From a bacterium (GTDB taxonomy: Bacteria > UBP14 > UBA6098 > B30-G16), in NCBI GenBank assembly GCA_027064665.1, contig JAMOPH010000371.1, forward strand, positions 1-6,987: a DNA stretch of 6,987 nucleotides, in the 5' to 3' direction. Below are positions 1-6,212 of this stretch, piece after piece (positions within the stretch are counted from its first letter, which is position 1; the number at the start of each line of letters is the position of its first letter). The notes beneath the pieces are model-generated. The model saw only the letters and a list, made by a program, of their open reading frames with translations, ran no database searches and was not told the DNA's origin. Position numbers and translations under genes: made by a program.

Positions 1-620
1 AAATGAGTGAGGCTGTAATAAGCCATTATCCCAAGAAACATCGGGCACTGATAGACCGCCTGTTTGATTGTGTTTATATCAAAATGGGTGTTTATATATG
101 TGACGGCTAATTTATAGTCCCTGTGGGCGTAGGCGTCGGGGCAGATATTTTCGCAGGGCAGGGCAACAGTCTGCGAGGTATCGTAGGGGAAACACCCCTC
201 ATCAACCACGCCGTTGAGGGCGAAATACTCATAGGGGAAATTTCCGCCCTCGCATCCGAAATAATTGGTATCGCAGGAGACAAGTTCCTGCTCCGACAGA
301 TCTATCGGCAGAAGCGGAAGGTCTGAGTAGATTTTCACCGCCGACTCAAACTGCGCCACTGCGGCGAAAGCCCAGCAGGAATTGCAGTAGTATTGATTTT
401 TCACCGATGTGATGTAGTTGTGTCCGTTCACACTGCGCCAGTCAAATTTTGCGGGGAGTTGCTCGGTTCTAAACCGTGGCGGCAGTTGGTCGGAAACCAG
501 CGAATCGGGAAGACGAACGGGAACAAATCCCGTCGGATGAGGAAACTTCCCCTGCGCAAAAATCGGCAGTGCCACCAAAATTATGGCAACCGCCAAAATT
601 TTTCCCGTCCACTTTATCAT
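1..620 (-). CDS. Secreted papain-family (C1A) cysteine protease, 3' part missing
   Basis: I translated this minus-strand frame by hand; it is open from the ATG at 620 to the left edge (206 residues visible). Residues 1-22 form a signal peptide (MIKWTGKI, then a hydrophobic run to IFA), so export is expected. Residues 55-62 (LPAKFDWR) match the start of mature papain domains. SVKNQYYCNSCWAFAAV (72-88) is the active-site block: Q76 is the oxyanion-hole glutamine and C82 the nucleophile. LSEQELVSCD (108-117) and GCEGG (122-126) follow, so C79-C123 can form the papain disulfide, and G125-G126 line the substrate cleft. The catalytic His and Asn lie in the missing C-terminal half and cannot be checked. 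The pro-region (about 23-54) is only some 32 residues, too short for a full I29 inhibitor prodomain. The start lies 12 bases after the stop of the propeller gene and has only a weak upstream purine match (GGGC), suggesting translational coupling. Its physiological substrate is unknown. Confidence 0.92.
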   Translation of the reverse strand, partial: MIKWTGKILAVAIILVALPIFAQGKFPHPTGFVPVRLPDSLVSDQLPPRFRTEQLPAKFDWRSVNGHNYITSVKNQYYCNSCWAFAAVAQFESAVKIYSDLPLLPIDLSEQELVSCDTNYFGCEGGNFPYEYFALNGVVDEGCFPYDTSQTVALPCENICPDAYAHRDYKLAVTYINTHFDINTIKQAVYQCPMFLGIMAYYSLTH

Positions 621-632
621 TTTGTGCCCATA

Positions 633-2036
633 TCAGTTTGCCGGCGCCTCAACGACTATGTCTATATTTTTGAGTTTGTAGGGCGAACTTGATATCGGTT
701 CGGCGGGGAAAAATGTGTATTCCGTCTCCGAATACAGGACGCCGCTGGAGATAAGCCCATCAAGGTAGAGCGCAATATCGTTGGCGACTTTTTTGTATTC
801 CTCGCTGGTGTAATATATATGTGGTTCTCCGGAGTCTGCGCCGTTTATTATGCTAATTATATTCAGGTCGGAGTTCCATTCGGCAAGTTTTTCGGCGACC
901 TTTTTCGCAAAACCCTGCGCCGGGGCGGCGGCTTTATCCGACGAGGTATTCAGGACAATCACACGGATTTTACCCTCCTGTCCTTTCTGCCCGGGAGTGG
1001 ATATATTCAGCGATGCGCCCGGGGCGGGTCCGGAGGGCGAGGCGCCTTTTATTGTGTTCACCATCGGGACAATGCGATAGATATCAAAGTCACCATCTAA
1101 ATTTGCGCAGCAGTAGATATATTCTTTCCCGTCGGCGGTTTTTGCCCAGTCGGGCATAGTTATAACGGCATTGGGCTCAAGAGTTTCCTGAATTATGGTG
1201 CCGTTGTTCACATTTATTATGTAGATATTGACTGGGGTTGGGGTATTAGGTCTTGCATAGGCGTAGGCGATCCAGTTCCCGTCGGGGGACCAGTCCGGGG
1301 CGAACTCATCGCCGGGCTCTGAGGTTATCTGGCGGAAATTTATAAGTCCCTGCGCCGGGTCGTAGTCGGCGACGAAAATGTCCCAGCCGGTAGTGGGGTT
1401 CCACGCAGAGTAGGCAATCATCTTGCCATCGGGGCTCCAGCGGGGATAGAGTCCCGGGACCGCATTCATAACCACCGATTCCCCGGCTGGCTGGATTGCA
1501 ATCATAAAGTTGCCCATAGCGCTTGCCGGCGGCGGGACATCGCCGTATCGGGTGGGCGGAAACCCCGGAAACGGACTGTTCAGATTCCCCGAGGTGACAA
1601 AAACCACATCGCCGTTGACGGACACATCGGGCATAACGGAAAAATTGTAGTTGTTCTGGACCAGTTGGGTGCCGTTGGCGGAATTTAGGGGCACCGCCCA
1701 GATGGAATAGGTGGTGAAATTGTTTGCGACAATCACCTGCCGTTCGTAGGCGATTTGAGCGGAGTTCGGGAACCACGAGGGATACTGGTTGTCTATCTGC
1801 GGACCCTGACCGGTGGTGGAAAGCATAGCATTTTTGCCGTCAACAGTGGCAACACGGATATTTGCCACCGGGAACGGACCGTTGAGTTTGAGGTCAACAT
1901 AAGCCAGCCGGGTGCCATCGGGCGAGACCCGCGGGCACAACTCGTGGTCGGGGTAGTCGGTCACCTTGAATATCGCATTTCCCTGCGCCAGCAGAAGCGC
2001 AGACACCCCAAAAATCACCCAGAAAACCTTTCGCAT
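633..2036 (-). CDS. Secreted TolB-like PD40 beta-propeller protein with LytR_C-like C-terminal domain
   Basis: The 467-residue product starts with a signal peptide (about 1-21, ending QGNA). Six PD40/TolB-type motifs follow: near 34-47 (CPRVSPDGTRLAYV), 85-97 (YPSWFPNSAQIAYE), 135-148 (a degenerate SVNGDVVFVT), 197-212 (YPRWSPDGKMIAYSAW), 246-260 (APDWSPDGNWIAYAY) and 294-309 (MPDWAKTADGKEYIYC). Six repeats would close one six-bladed propeller. A Pro/Gly/Ser linker (332-352) leads to a second domain at about 357-426, whose IRVIVLN start, amphipathic helix, INGADSGEPHIYY and following helix resemble LytR_C domains. The last 40 residues are unassigned. It is not TolB itself: TolB has an N-terminal domain before its propeller, and no tol/pal genes are seen here. 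A binding or scaffold role in the periplasm or outside the cell is inferred; no enzyme active site is visible. The start is fixed by a strong ribosome site, AAAGGAGG, ending 6 bases before ATG. The protease gene follows 12 bases downstream. Confidence 0.88.
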   Translation of the reverse strand: MRKVFWVIFGVSALLLAQGNAIFKVTDYPDHELCPRVSPDGTRLAYVDLKLNGPFPVANIRVATVDGKNAMLSTTGQGPQIDNQYPSWFPNSAQIAYERQVIVANNFTTYSIWAVPLNSANGTQLVQNNYNFSVMPDVSVNGDVVFVTSGNLNSPFPGFPPTRYGDVPPPASAMGNFMIAIQPAGESVVMNAVPGLYPRWSPDGKMIAYSAWNPTTGWDIFVADYDPAQGLINFRQITSEPGDEFAPDWSPDGNWIAYAYARPNTPTPVNIYIINVNNGTIIQETLEPNAVITMPDWAKTADGKEYIYCCANLDGDFDIYRIVPMVNTIKGASPSGPAPGASLNISTPGQKGQEGKIRVIVLNTSSDKAAAPAQGFAKKVAEKLAEWNSDLNIISIINGADSGEPHIYYTSEEYKKVANDIALYLDGLISSGVLYSETEYTFFPAEPISSSPYKLKNIDIVVEAPAN

Positions 2037-2072
2037 ATCTCCCTCCTTTATTCTCCCAACAGGTTCAAATCT

Positions 2073-2102
2073 AATTTACGCCAAAACCCGACTTTATATC
2101 AA
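2073..2102 (-). promoter_or_regulatory. Possible sigma70-type promoter for the propeller-protease pair
   Basis: On the minus strand TTGATA (2102-2097) and TAAATT (2078-2073) are 18 bases apart, within the 141-base spacer between the lipoprotein and propeller genes. The match is moderate, and in AT-rich sequence such pairs arise by chance. If real, it would let the propeller and protease be expressed apart from the lipoprotein, with a leader of about 30 bases. Confidence 0.25.
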
Positions 2103-2177
2103 CCTCCACACCAAATTTCTGCGACCGCCGATTTTTATTTCATCGTATCCTCGCTCCGCAGTGCTCCCGGAATTTGC

Positions 2178-2882
2178 TCACTCCTTGGCATCCTTGGGAA
2201 ACTCAAAGGAGACATTGTGCCCGCAGGGGGTAACCAAAGAGCAAGGGGGTTTGAGTTCGCCGGTGCCTTTCAGTTGCAGTTCTTTCTGCGAGGAACCCCA
2301 ACCCCACGAGGAATTTGAATACCCTCCCCAGTAGTTTCCGCCGACACCACCGGTCCAGCCGTAATTGCCGGCGGCAAAGCCCGTGGCAGTGATTCCCTTT
2401 GAACAACTTGCGCAGGTCTTTGAGTCCTTTTTGAGTTCCTCCATAGTAGCCCGGGCAAAGACCTCCTTCCAGTTGTCAATACACACACAGCCCAAGACCA
2501 CACATTTTGTTGCCACTAAATCCCCATAACTGACCTGAACATTGTATCTTCCCGGCTCAAGGTCGGGGATAATCACCACCTGCGTGCCGAATTTCACGGG
2601 GAACCGCTTGGTTATTTTGATTCCACCCGGACCGAAAAGTTCCACCGTGCCGAAATCCGAAAGATACGGTGCTATGGGGTCTTTTATCTTTATCTGGATT
2701 CGCATATCGCAGGTGCGGTTTTTGGGCTTTGCCTTCTGCGAGACAGCGGAAATTTTGCTCTTTTCGGAAGAGGAGTGTCGGGACAGAACTGCGGAGGAGG
2801 AACATCCCCAAAAAGCCCCCACTGCGAGGGAAACAAAAACCATAACAACTATCCCCTTGACTCTCAACCAGTTATATCTCAT
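2178..2882 (-). CDS. Putative lipoprotein of unknown function, Cys-rich with Gly/Trp/Tyr-rich segment
   Basis: No family is recognised with confidence. The 234-residue product has a basic N-terminus, a hydrophobic run (about 11-25) and a cysteine at 27 followed by three serines, as in lipoproteins. However, the residues before it (AFWGC) are a poor lipobox, so ordinary cleavage or an inner-membrane anchor remains possible. Residues 28-57 are a Ser/Lys-rich linker. Residues 59-121 look like a small beta-sandwich of the PEGA or carboxypeptidase-regulatory type: a run ending DLEPGRYNVQVSYGD is the usual closing hairpin. Eight further cysteines occur (58, 127, 132, 134, 157, 160, 214, 220), several paired as CVVLGCVC and CASC, suggesting disulfides or, less likely for an exported protein, metal binding. 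Residues 164-197 are rich in Gly, Trp, Tyr, Asn and Ser and are probably flexible or surface-adhesive. The chosen ATG has GGGG six bases upstream; an alternative at residue 14 would remove the basic N-region. Confidence 0.72.
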   Translation of the reverse strand: MRYNWLRVKGIVVMVFVSLAVGAFWGCSSSAVLSRHSSSEKSKISAVSQKAKPKNRTCDMRIQIKIKDPIAPYLSDFGTVELFGPGGIKITKRFPVKFGTQVVIIPDLEPGRYNVQVSYGDLVATKCVVLGCVCIDNWKEVFARATMEELKKDSKTCASCSKGITATGFAAGNYGWTGGVGGNYWGGYSNSSWGWGSSQKELQLKGTGELKPPCSLVTPCGHNVSFEFPKDAKE

Positions 2883-2913
2883 TACTTACCCCGCGTTCCA
2901 AAGTCTTTCAAAT

Positions 2914-2944
2914 AATATATTGATGTTGATTGCAAAAAAGTCAA
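2914..2944 (-). promoter_or_regulatory. Candidate promoter of the lipoprotein gene
   Basis: On the minus strand TTGACT (2944-2939) lies 19 bases before TATATT (2919-2914), about 32 bases upstream of the lipoprotein start. The spacing is slightly long; a shifted -10 (AATATA) would give 17. Its -35 overlaps the left arm of the inverted repeat at 2929-2962. Confidence 0.35.
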
Positions 2945-2962
2945 GAATAAATTTTGTGCAAT
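2929..2962. repeat. Imperfect inverted repeat in divergent promoter region
   Basis: ATTGCAAAAAA (2929-2939) and TTTTGTGCAAT (2952-2962) are complementary at 10 of 11 positions and separated by 12 bases, so the half-site centres are 23 bases apart, roughly two helical turns. It lies between the divergent lipoprotein and kdsC promoters and touches the lipoprotein -35. This is the layout of a dimeric repressor operator, but AT-rich spacers make weak dyads common. No T-run follows, so it is not a terminator. Confidence 0.35.
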
Positions 2963-2970
2963 TTAAGAGA

Positions 2971-2999
2971 TTGACTTATACTTGTTGATGAGATAAAGT
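2971..2999 (+). promoter_or_regulatory. Candidate sigma70-type promoter of kdsC
   Basis: TTGACT (2971-2976) and TAAAGT (2994-2999) are separated by 17 bases, the ideal spacing; they match consensus at 5/6 and 4/6. Transcription would begin near 3006, giving a leader of about 16 bases that just includes the ribosome site. A second, weaker pair, TTGATT (2926-2931) and TAAATT (2948-2953), spaced 16, lies upstream. Confidence 0.5.
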
Positions 3000-3021
3000 T
3001 AATCAAAAAGGTGGGTGAGAT

Positions 3022-3603
3022 ATGAACTACCCAAATCTGGCGCCGATTCTTAAAGGACTTCGCCTTTTGATAATTGATGTTGACGGGGTTCTGACTGCGG
3101 GCGGGATAATCTACAACACCGCCGAAGAGGAGCAGAAAATTTTTGATGTCAAAGATGGTCTGGGGATAGTTATGCTCGGCGGGCTTGGAATTCAGACTGC
3201 GATAATAAGCGGTCGGGAGTCGGAAATAGTGAACCGGCGGGCGGCAGAACTGCGCATTGACTATGTCCTTCAGGGATACCCGATAAAACTTCCGGCGTAT
3301 GAGAAACTCAAAAAGATGACCTCACTTCAGGATTCGGCGATAGGTTTCATCGGCGACGACCTTATAGACCTTGATGTTATGCGGTATGTTGGTTTTGCGG
3401 TGGCGCCTGCGGATGCCCATCCGGCGGTGAAAAAAATCGCCCACTATGTGTGCCGAAACAGAGGCGGTTCCGGCGCAGTCCGTGAGGTGGTGGACCTTAT
3501 CATCGCATTCCGCCTCGGCGAGTTCGGTGCTATGAACTATATCCCGCCCATCATCCTTGAACACTGGCAGGATGTTATCTGGGAAAGAGAGAAGGAAAAA
3601 TAA
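3022..3603 (+). CDS. kdsC: 3-deoxy-D-manno-octulosonate 8-phosphate phosphatase (KDO-8-P phosphatase)
   Basis: This cytoplasmic HAD-superfamily phosphatase removes phosphate from KDO-8-phosphate to give free KDO, the sugar joining lipid A to the LPS core. All HAD motifs are present. Motif I is DVDGVLT (19-25), with nucleophile D19 and acid/base D21. Motif II is the SGRES stretch (S63). Motif III is K89, in QGYPIK. Motif IV is GDDLIDL (111-117), with Mg-binding D112 and the DD pair. The family's C-terminal signature, a Tyr-Val segment then GGSGAVREVVDLI (148-160), is also present. There is no large cap domain, as expected for the tetrameric C0-type KdsC group. At 193 residues it is near the usual length, with about 30 residues after the signature, somewhat longer than in E. 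coli. Ribosome site AGGTGG (3009-3014) fixes the start. No other KDO gene is in the window. A related sugar-acid phosphatase, or the phosphatase-like part of a NeuA/KdsB-type system, is a less likely alternative. Confidence 0.93.
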   Translation: MNYPNLAPILKGLRLLIIDVDGVLTAGGIIYNTAEEEQKIFDVKDGLGIVMLGGLGIQTAIISGRESEIVNRRAAELRIDYVLQGYPIKLPAYEKLKKMTSLQDSAIGFIGDDLIDLDVMRYVGFAVAPADAHPAVKKIAHYVCRNRGGSGAVREVVDLIIAFRLGEFGAMNYIPPIILEHWQDVIWEREKEK

Positions 3604-3612
3604 ATTTATCGC

Positions 3613-3640
3613 TTGACTTAACAGGCAGATTGGTTATTAT
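3613..3640 (+). promoter_or_regulatory. Promoter for rpsO-pnp
   Basis: TTGACT (3613-3618) and TATTAT (3635-3640), each 5/6 to consensus, are separated by 16 bases in the 70-base gap between kdsC and rpsO. Transcription would start near 3647, about 27 bases before the rpsO ATG. This is the best promoter match in the window and suits a highly expressed ribosomal protein gene. No terminator separates kdsC from it, so read-through from kdsC is also likely. Confidence 0.55.
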
Positions 3641-3673
3641 GAAAACTTAAAATAAAAAGCAACAGGAGGAGCG

Positions 3674-3937
3674 ATGGAAAAGGAAAGGAAGCAGGAAATC
3701 ATCAAACAGTTCGCCCGGCACGAAAAGGATGTCGGCTCACCGGAGGTTCAGGTCGCCATTCTGACCGAAAGAATCAGGGAATTGACCGAGCATTTCAAAA
3801 AGCATCCCAAGGACAACAATTCCAAGCGGGGATTTTTCATTATGATTGGGCGGCGCAAAAAACTTTTGAACTATCTCAAGCGCAAGGACTACAACCGCTA
3901 CCGCGAGTTGATTGCCAGATTGGGACTGAGGAAATAA
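3674..3937 (+). CDS. rpsO: 30S ribosomal protein S15
   Basis: S15 is a primary 16S rRNA-binding protein of the small-subunit platform and contributes to an inter-subunit bridge. The 87-residue product is full length for the family (E. coli 89) and shows the expected order of helices: an N-terminal helix ending in GSPEVQVAILTERI (21-34), then the rRNA-contact segment HPKDNNSKRG (44-53), holding the conserved His, Asp and Ser, then RRKKLLNYLKRKD and the terminal RLGLRK. AGGAGG (3664-3669), four bases before ATG, is a very strong ribosome site. pnp follows after 28 bases, the arrangement found in many bacteria. The leader predicted from the upstream promoter is short, and I see no convincing pseudoknot of the E. 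coli S15 autoregulation type. Confidence 0.98.
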   Translation: MEKERKQEIIKQFARHEKDVGSPEVQVAILTERIRELTEHFKKHPKDNNSKRGFFIMIGRRKKLLNYLKRKDYNRYRELIARLGLRK

Positions 3938-3965
3938 AAATTTTGTCAAGGAGCAAGAAGGTATT

Positions 3966-6110
3966 ATGGGCGTTACACGAGTATCCACGAATATAGCGGG
4001 CACCGACCTTATAATAGAAACCGGCAAACTTGCCAAGCAGGCGGACGGAGCAGTCTGGGTGCAATCTGGCGGGACTGTGGTATTGGTTACTGCAGTTTCT
4101 GCGCGGGAGCAGGCACCCTATCAGGGATTTTTCCCTTTGACTGTGGAGTATCGCGAAAGAGCCTACGCCGCCGGAAAAATCCCCGGCGGTTTTTTCAAGC
4201 GCGAGGGCAAACCCTACGACCACGAGGTCCTCAGAGCCCGGCTGATTGACCGCCCTCTCCGCCCGATGTTCCCCGACGACTACAACTACGAAACTCAGGT
4301 CATCGCCTATGTGGTCTCCTACGACCAGTTGAACGAGCCTGATGTTCTGGGCATTGTCGGGGCATCGGCGGCGATTGCAGTGTCGGATATACCGCTCAAA
4401 AATCTTTTTGGCGCGGTCCGGGTCGCATACATTGACGGCGAATACATTGTCAATCCCGTGGTCACCGACCGGGAGAGAGCGCAGTTGGACATCGTCGTCG
4501 CCGGCACCGGCGAGGACATCATTATGGTTGAGGGCGGCGCATTTGAGGTGTCCGAGGAAATCCTTGCGGGCGCGCTCAGTGTCGCCAAGGATGAAATCAA
4601 AAAAATTGTGGCGCTACAGGAAGAACTCCGCGAAAAAGCCGGAAAGCCCAAGCGCCAGTATGAGCCGCTTGTCCCGCCCGAGGGGCTCGCCGAGGCTGTT
4701 GAGGAATTAGCCGGCGACAGAATCGCCGACATTATAAATCATCCCCGCAAGCAGGACAGAGTTGCCCTCAGGCGCGAGATAAAAAAGTTTCTGGCAGAGC
4801 AACTTGCCGAGCGTTTCCCCGACTCCGAGCCGTTCATCGCCCTTGAGGTTGAGGAGTTGGAGAAGAAATTTATGCGCCAGCGGATAGTCAACGAGGGCAG
4901 GCGCATTGACGGGCGCACTCCCACCGAAATCCGCCCGATTTCAATTGAGGTGGGGATTCTGCCCAGAGTCCACGGGTCGGCGCTGTTCACCCGCGGAGAG
5001 ACGCAGGCTCTTGCCGCGCTCACCCTCGGAACCAAACTTGACGAGCAGAAAATTGAGGACCTTGAGGGCGAATCCTACAAGAGTTTCCTTCTGCACTACA
5101 ATTTCCCGCCGTTCTGCGTGGGAGAGATAAAGCGGCTGGGAAGCCCCGGTAGACGCGAAATCGGACACGGACACCTCGCAGAGCGCGCACTGACGCCAGT
5201 TATCCCTGCGGAAGAGGTCTTCCCCTACACAATCCGCATCGTGTCCGACATTCTGGAATCCAACGGGTCGTCATCAATGGCGACGGTGTGTGCGGGAAGT
5301 CTGTCGCTGATGGATGCCGGCGTGCCAATCAAAGCGCCGGTGGCAGGAATCGCTATGGGACTTATCAAAGAGGGCGATAAATTCATCATCCTCTCCGACA
5401 TTATGGGCGATGAGGACCACTACGGCGATATGGATTTCAAGGTTGCCGGCACCGCCGAGGGAATCACCGCATTCCAGATGGATGTGAAAATCCCGGGGAT
5501 TCCGCTTGAGGTTCTCAAACAGGCACTTATGCAGGCAAAAGAGGGCAGGGAATTCATTTTGAGCAAGATGAACGAGGCGATATCCGTTCCTCGCCCGGAA
5601 CTTTCGCCGCACGCCCCAAGAATCACCACAATTCACATTGACCCGAACAAGATCGGCGACCTCATCGGTCCCGGGGGCAAGGTCATTCGGGGAATACAGG
5701 AGGAGACCAACACCACAATTTCAATAGAGCCCGACGGGACGGTGTTTGTGTCGGCGCATTCGGCGGAGGATATGGAGAAAGCCCTCAAGCGAATTGAGGA
5801 GATAACCCACATCCCAGAGGTGGGCGAGGTGTATGAGGGCACGGTGACCAGAATCACCGCCTTCGGGGCGTTTGTCAGAATCACGCCGTCGGTGGAGGGA
5901 CTTCTGCACATCTCCGAAATCACCCATCGCCACATTGACCGGGTTGAGGACTACCTCAAGGTGGGCGAGAAGGTCCGGGTGAAGGTCATTGATGTGGAGA
6001 AGGACACCGGCAAGATAAGGCTTTCCCGCAAGGCGCTTATAGTCCGTGAGGGCGGACCGCCCGAACGCAGACGCGACGACCGCAAACATCCCAAAAACCA
6101 CCGGAGATAA
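3966..6110 (+). CDS. pnp: Polyribonucleotide nucleotidyltransferase (PNPase)
   Basis: PNPase is a cytoplasmic trimer that degrades RNA 3' to 5' using phosphate, releasing nucleoside diphosphates, and can add 3' tails in reverse. The 714 residues carry the full bacterial layout: first RNase PH domain (about 10-145), helical domain (about 150-300), second RNase PH domain (about 320-545), KH domain (about 553-612, with GPGG at 568-571) and S1 domain (about 620-690). Active-site residues by analogy with E. coli, offset by two, are R396-R397 in SPGRREIGHG, the serines of NGSSSM (433-438), and metal ligands D484, D490 and K492 in GDEDHYGDMDFK. A short, very basic tail (700-714) ends the protein. 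Two purine-rich sites precede ATG: AAGGAG (3948-3953), rather distant, and AGAAGG (3956-3961), four bases away. The gene follows rpsO by 28 bases and ends 25 bases before a terminator hairpin. Confidence 0.98.
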   Translation: MGVTRVSTNIAGTDLIIETGKLAKQADGAVWVQSGGTVVLVTAVSAREQAPYQGFFPLTVEYRERAYAAGKIPGGFFKREGKPYDHEVLRARLIDRPLRPMFPDDYNYETQVIAYVVSYDQLNEPDVLGIVGASAAIAVSDIPLKNLFGAVRVAYIDGEYIVNPVVTDRERAQLDIVVAGTGEDIIMVEGGAFEVSEEILAGALSVAKDEIKKIVALQEELREKAGKPKRQYEPLVPPEGLAEAVEELAGDRIADIINHPRKQDRVALRREIKKFLAEQLAERFPDSEPFIALEVEELEKKFMRQRIVNEGRRIDGRTPTEIRPISIEVGILPRVHGSALFTRGETQALAALTLGTKLDEQKIEDLEGESYKSFLLHYNFPPFCVGEIKRLGSPGRREIGHGHLAERALTPVIPAEEVFPYTIRIVSDILESNGSSSMATVCAGSLSLMDAGVPIKAPVAGIAMGLIKEGDKFIILSDIMGDEDHYGDMDFKVAGTAEGITAFQMDVKIPGIPLEVLKQALMQAKEGREFILSKMNEAISVPRPELSPHAPRITTIHIDPNKIGDLIGPGGKVIRGIQEETNTTISIEPDGTVFVSAHSAEDMEKALKRIEEITHIPEVGEVYEGTVTRITAFGAFVRITPSVEGLLHISEITHRHIDRVEDYLKVGEKVRVKVIDVEKDTGKIRLSRKALIVREGGPPERRRDDRKHPKNHRR

Positions 6111-6133
6111 TTGAAAATCGCCCGATGGAACTC

Positions 6134-6179
6134 TCAAGCCCCAAGAAGGGGGCTTTTTTTTTTCAGATATCAAGCCCCA
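6134..6179 (+). repeat. Ten-base direct repeat at the terminator
   Basis: TCAAGCCCCA occurs at 6134-6143 (the 5' arm of the terminator) and again at 6170-6179, just after the T-run. The second copy could also pair with the GGGGGCTT arm, giving an alternative fold. It may be a chance or duplication product. Confidence 0.5.
6136..6163 (+). terminator. Rho-independent terminator after pnp
   Basis: AAGCCCC (6136-6142) pairs with GGGGCTT (6149-6155) around the loop AAGAAG, followed by an unbroken T-run to 6163. This is a classic intrinsic terminator for plus-strand transcription, 25 bases after the pnp stop. Read from the other strand the hairpin has no following T-run, so it should not end the convergent prenyl synthase transcript. 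Confidence 0.9.
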
Positions 6180-6212
6180 GCAGAAAGACCTTTAATTCCC
6201 GAAATTCAGTGG

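Noticed and set aside
2115..2160. Possible hairpin terminator between the lipoprotein and propeller genes
   Set aside because: CTGCG/CGCAG and CGAT/ATCG arms exist, but the stems are only 4-5 pairs with mismatched interiors, and no T-run follows on the minus strand.
1755..2318. A 187-codon plus-strand open frame across the propeller and lipoprotein genes
   Set aside because: It lies opposite two genes with clear signal peptides and ribosome sites, has no recognisable domain and no ribosome site, and spans their spacer. It is a shadow frame caused by GC-biased codon use.
2290..2391. Tandem repeat or CRISPR-like array in the Gly/Trp/Tyr-rich coding stretch
   Set aside because: The codons vary and no unit recurs with fixed period or spacer; it is compositional bias within the protein only.
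3641..3673. S15-binding autoregulatory leader (pseudoknot) before rpsO
   Set aside because: The predicted leader is about 27 A-rich bases with no convincing stem pairs, so no known S15 leader structure can be drawn.
6136..6163. Bidirectional terminator serving both pnp and the prenyl synthase
   Set aside because: On the minus strand the hairpin is preceded by an A-run and followed by GAGAGTT, without a U-tract, so only plus-strand termination is supported.
5721..6173. A 150-codon minus-strand open frame opposite the pnp 3' end
   Set aside because: It overlaps the KH and S1 coding region and would start inside the terminator T-run region; its sequence resembles no protein family.
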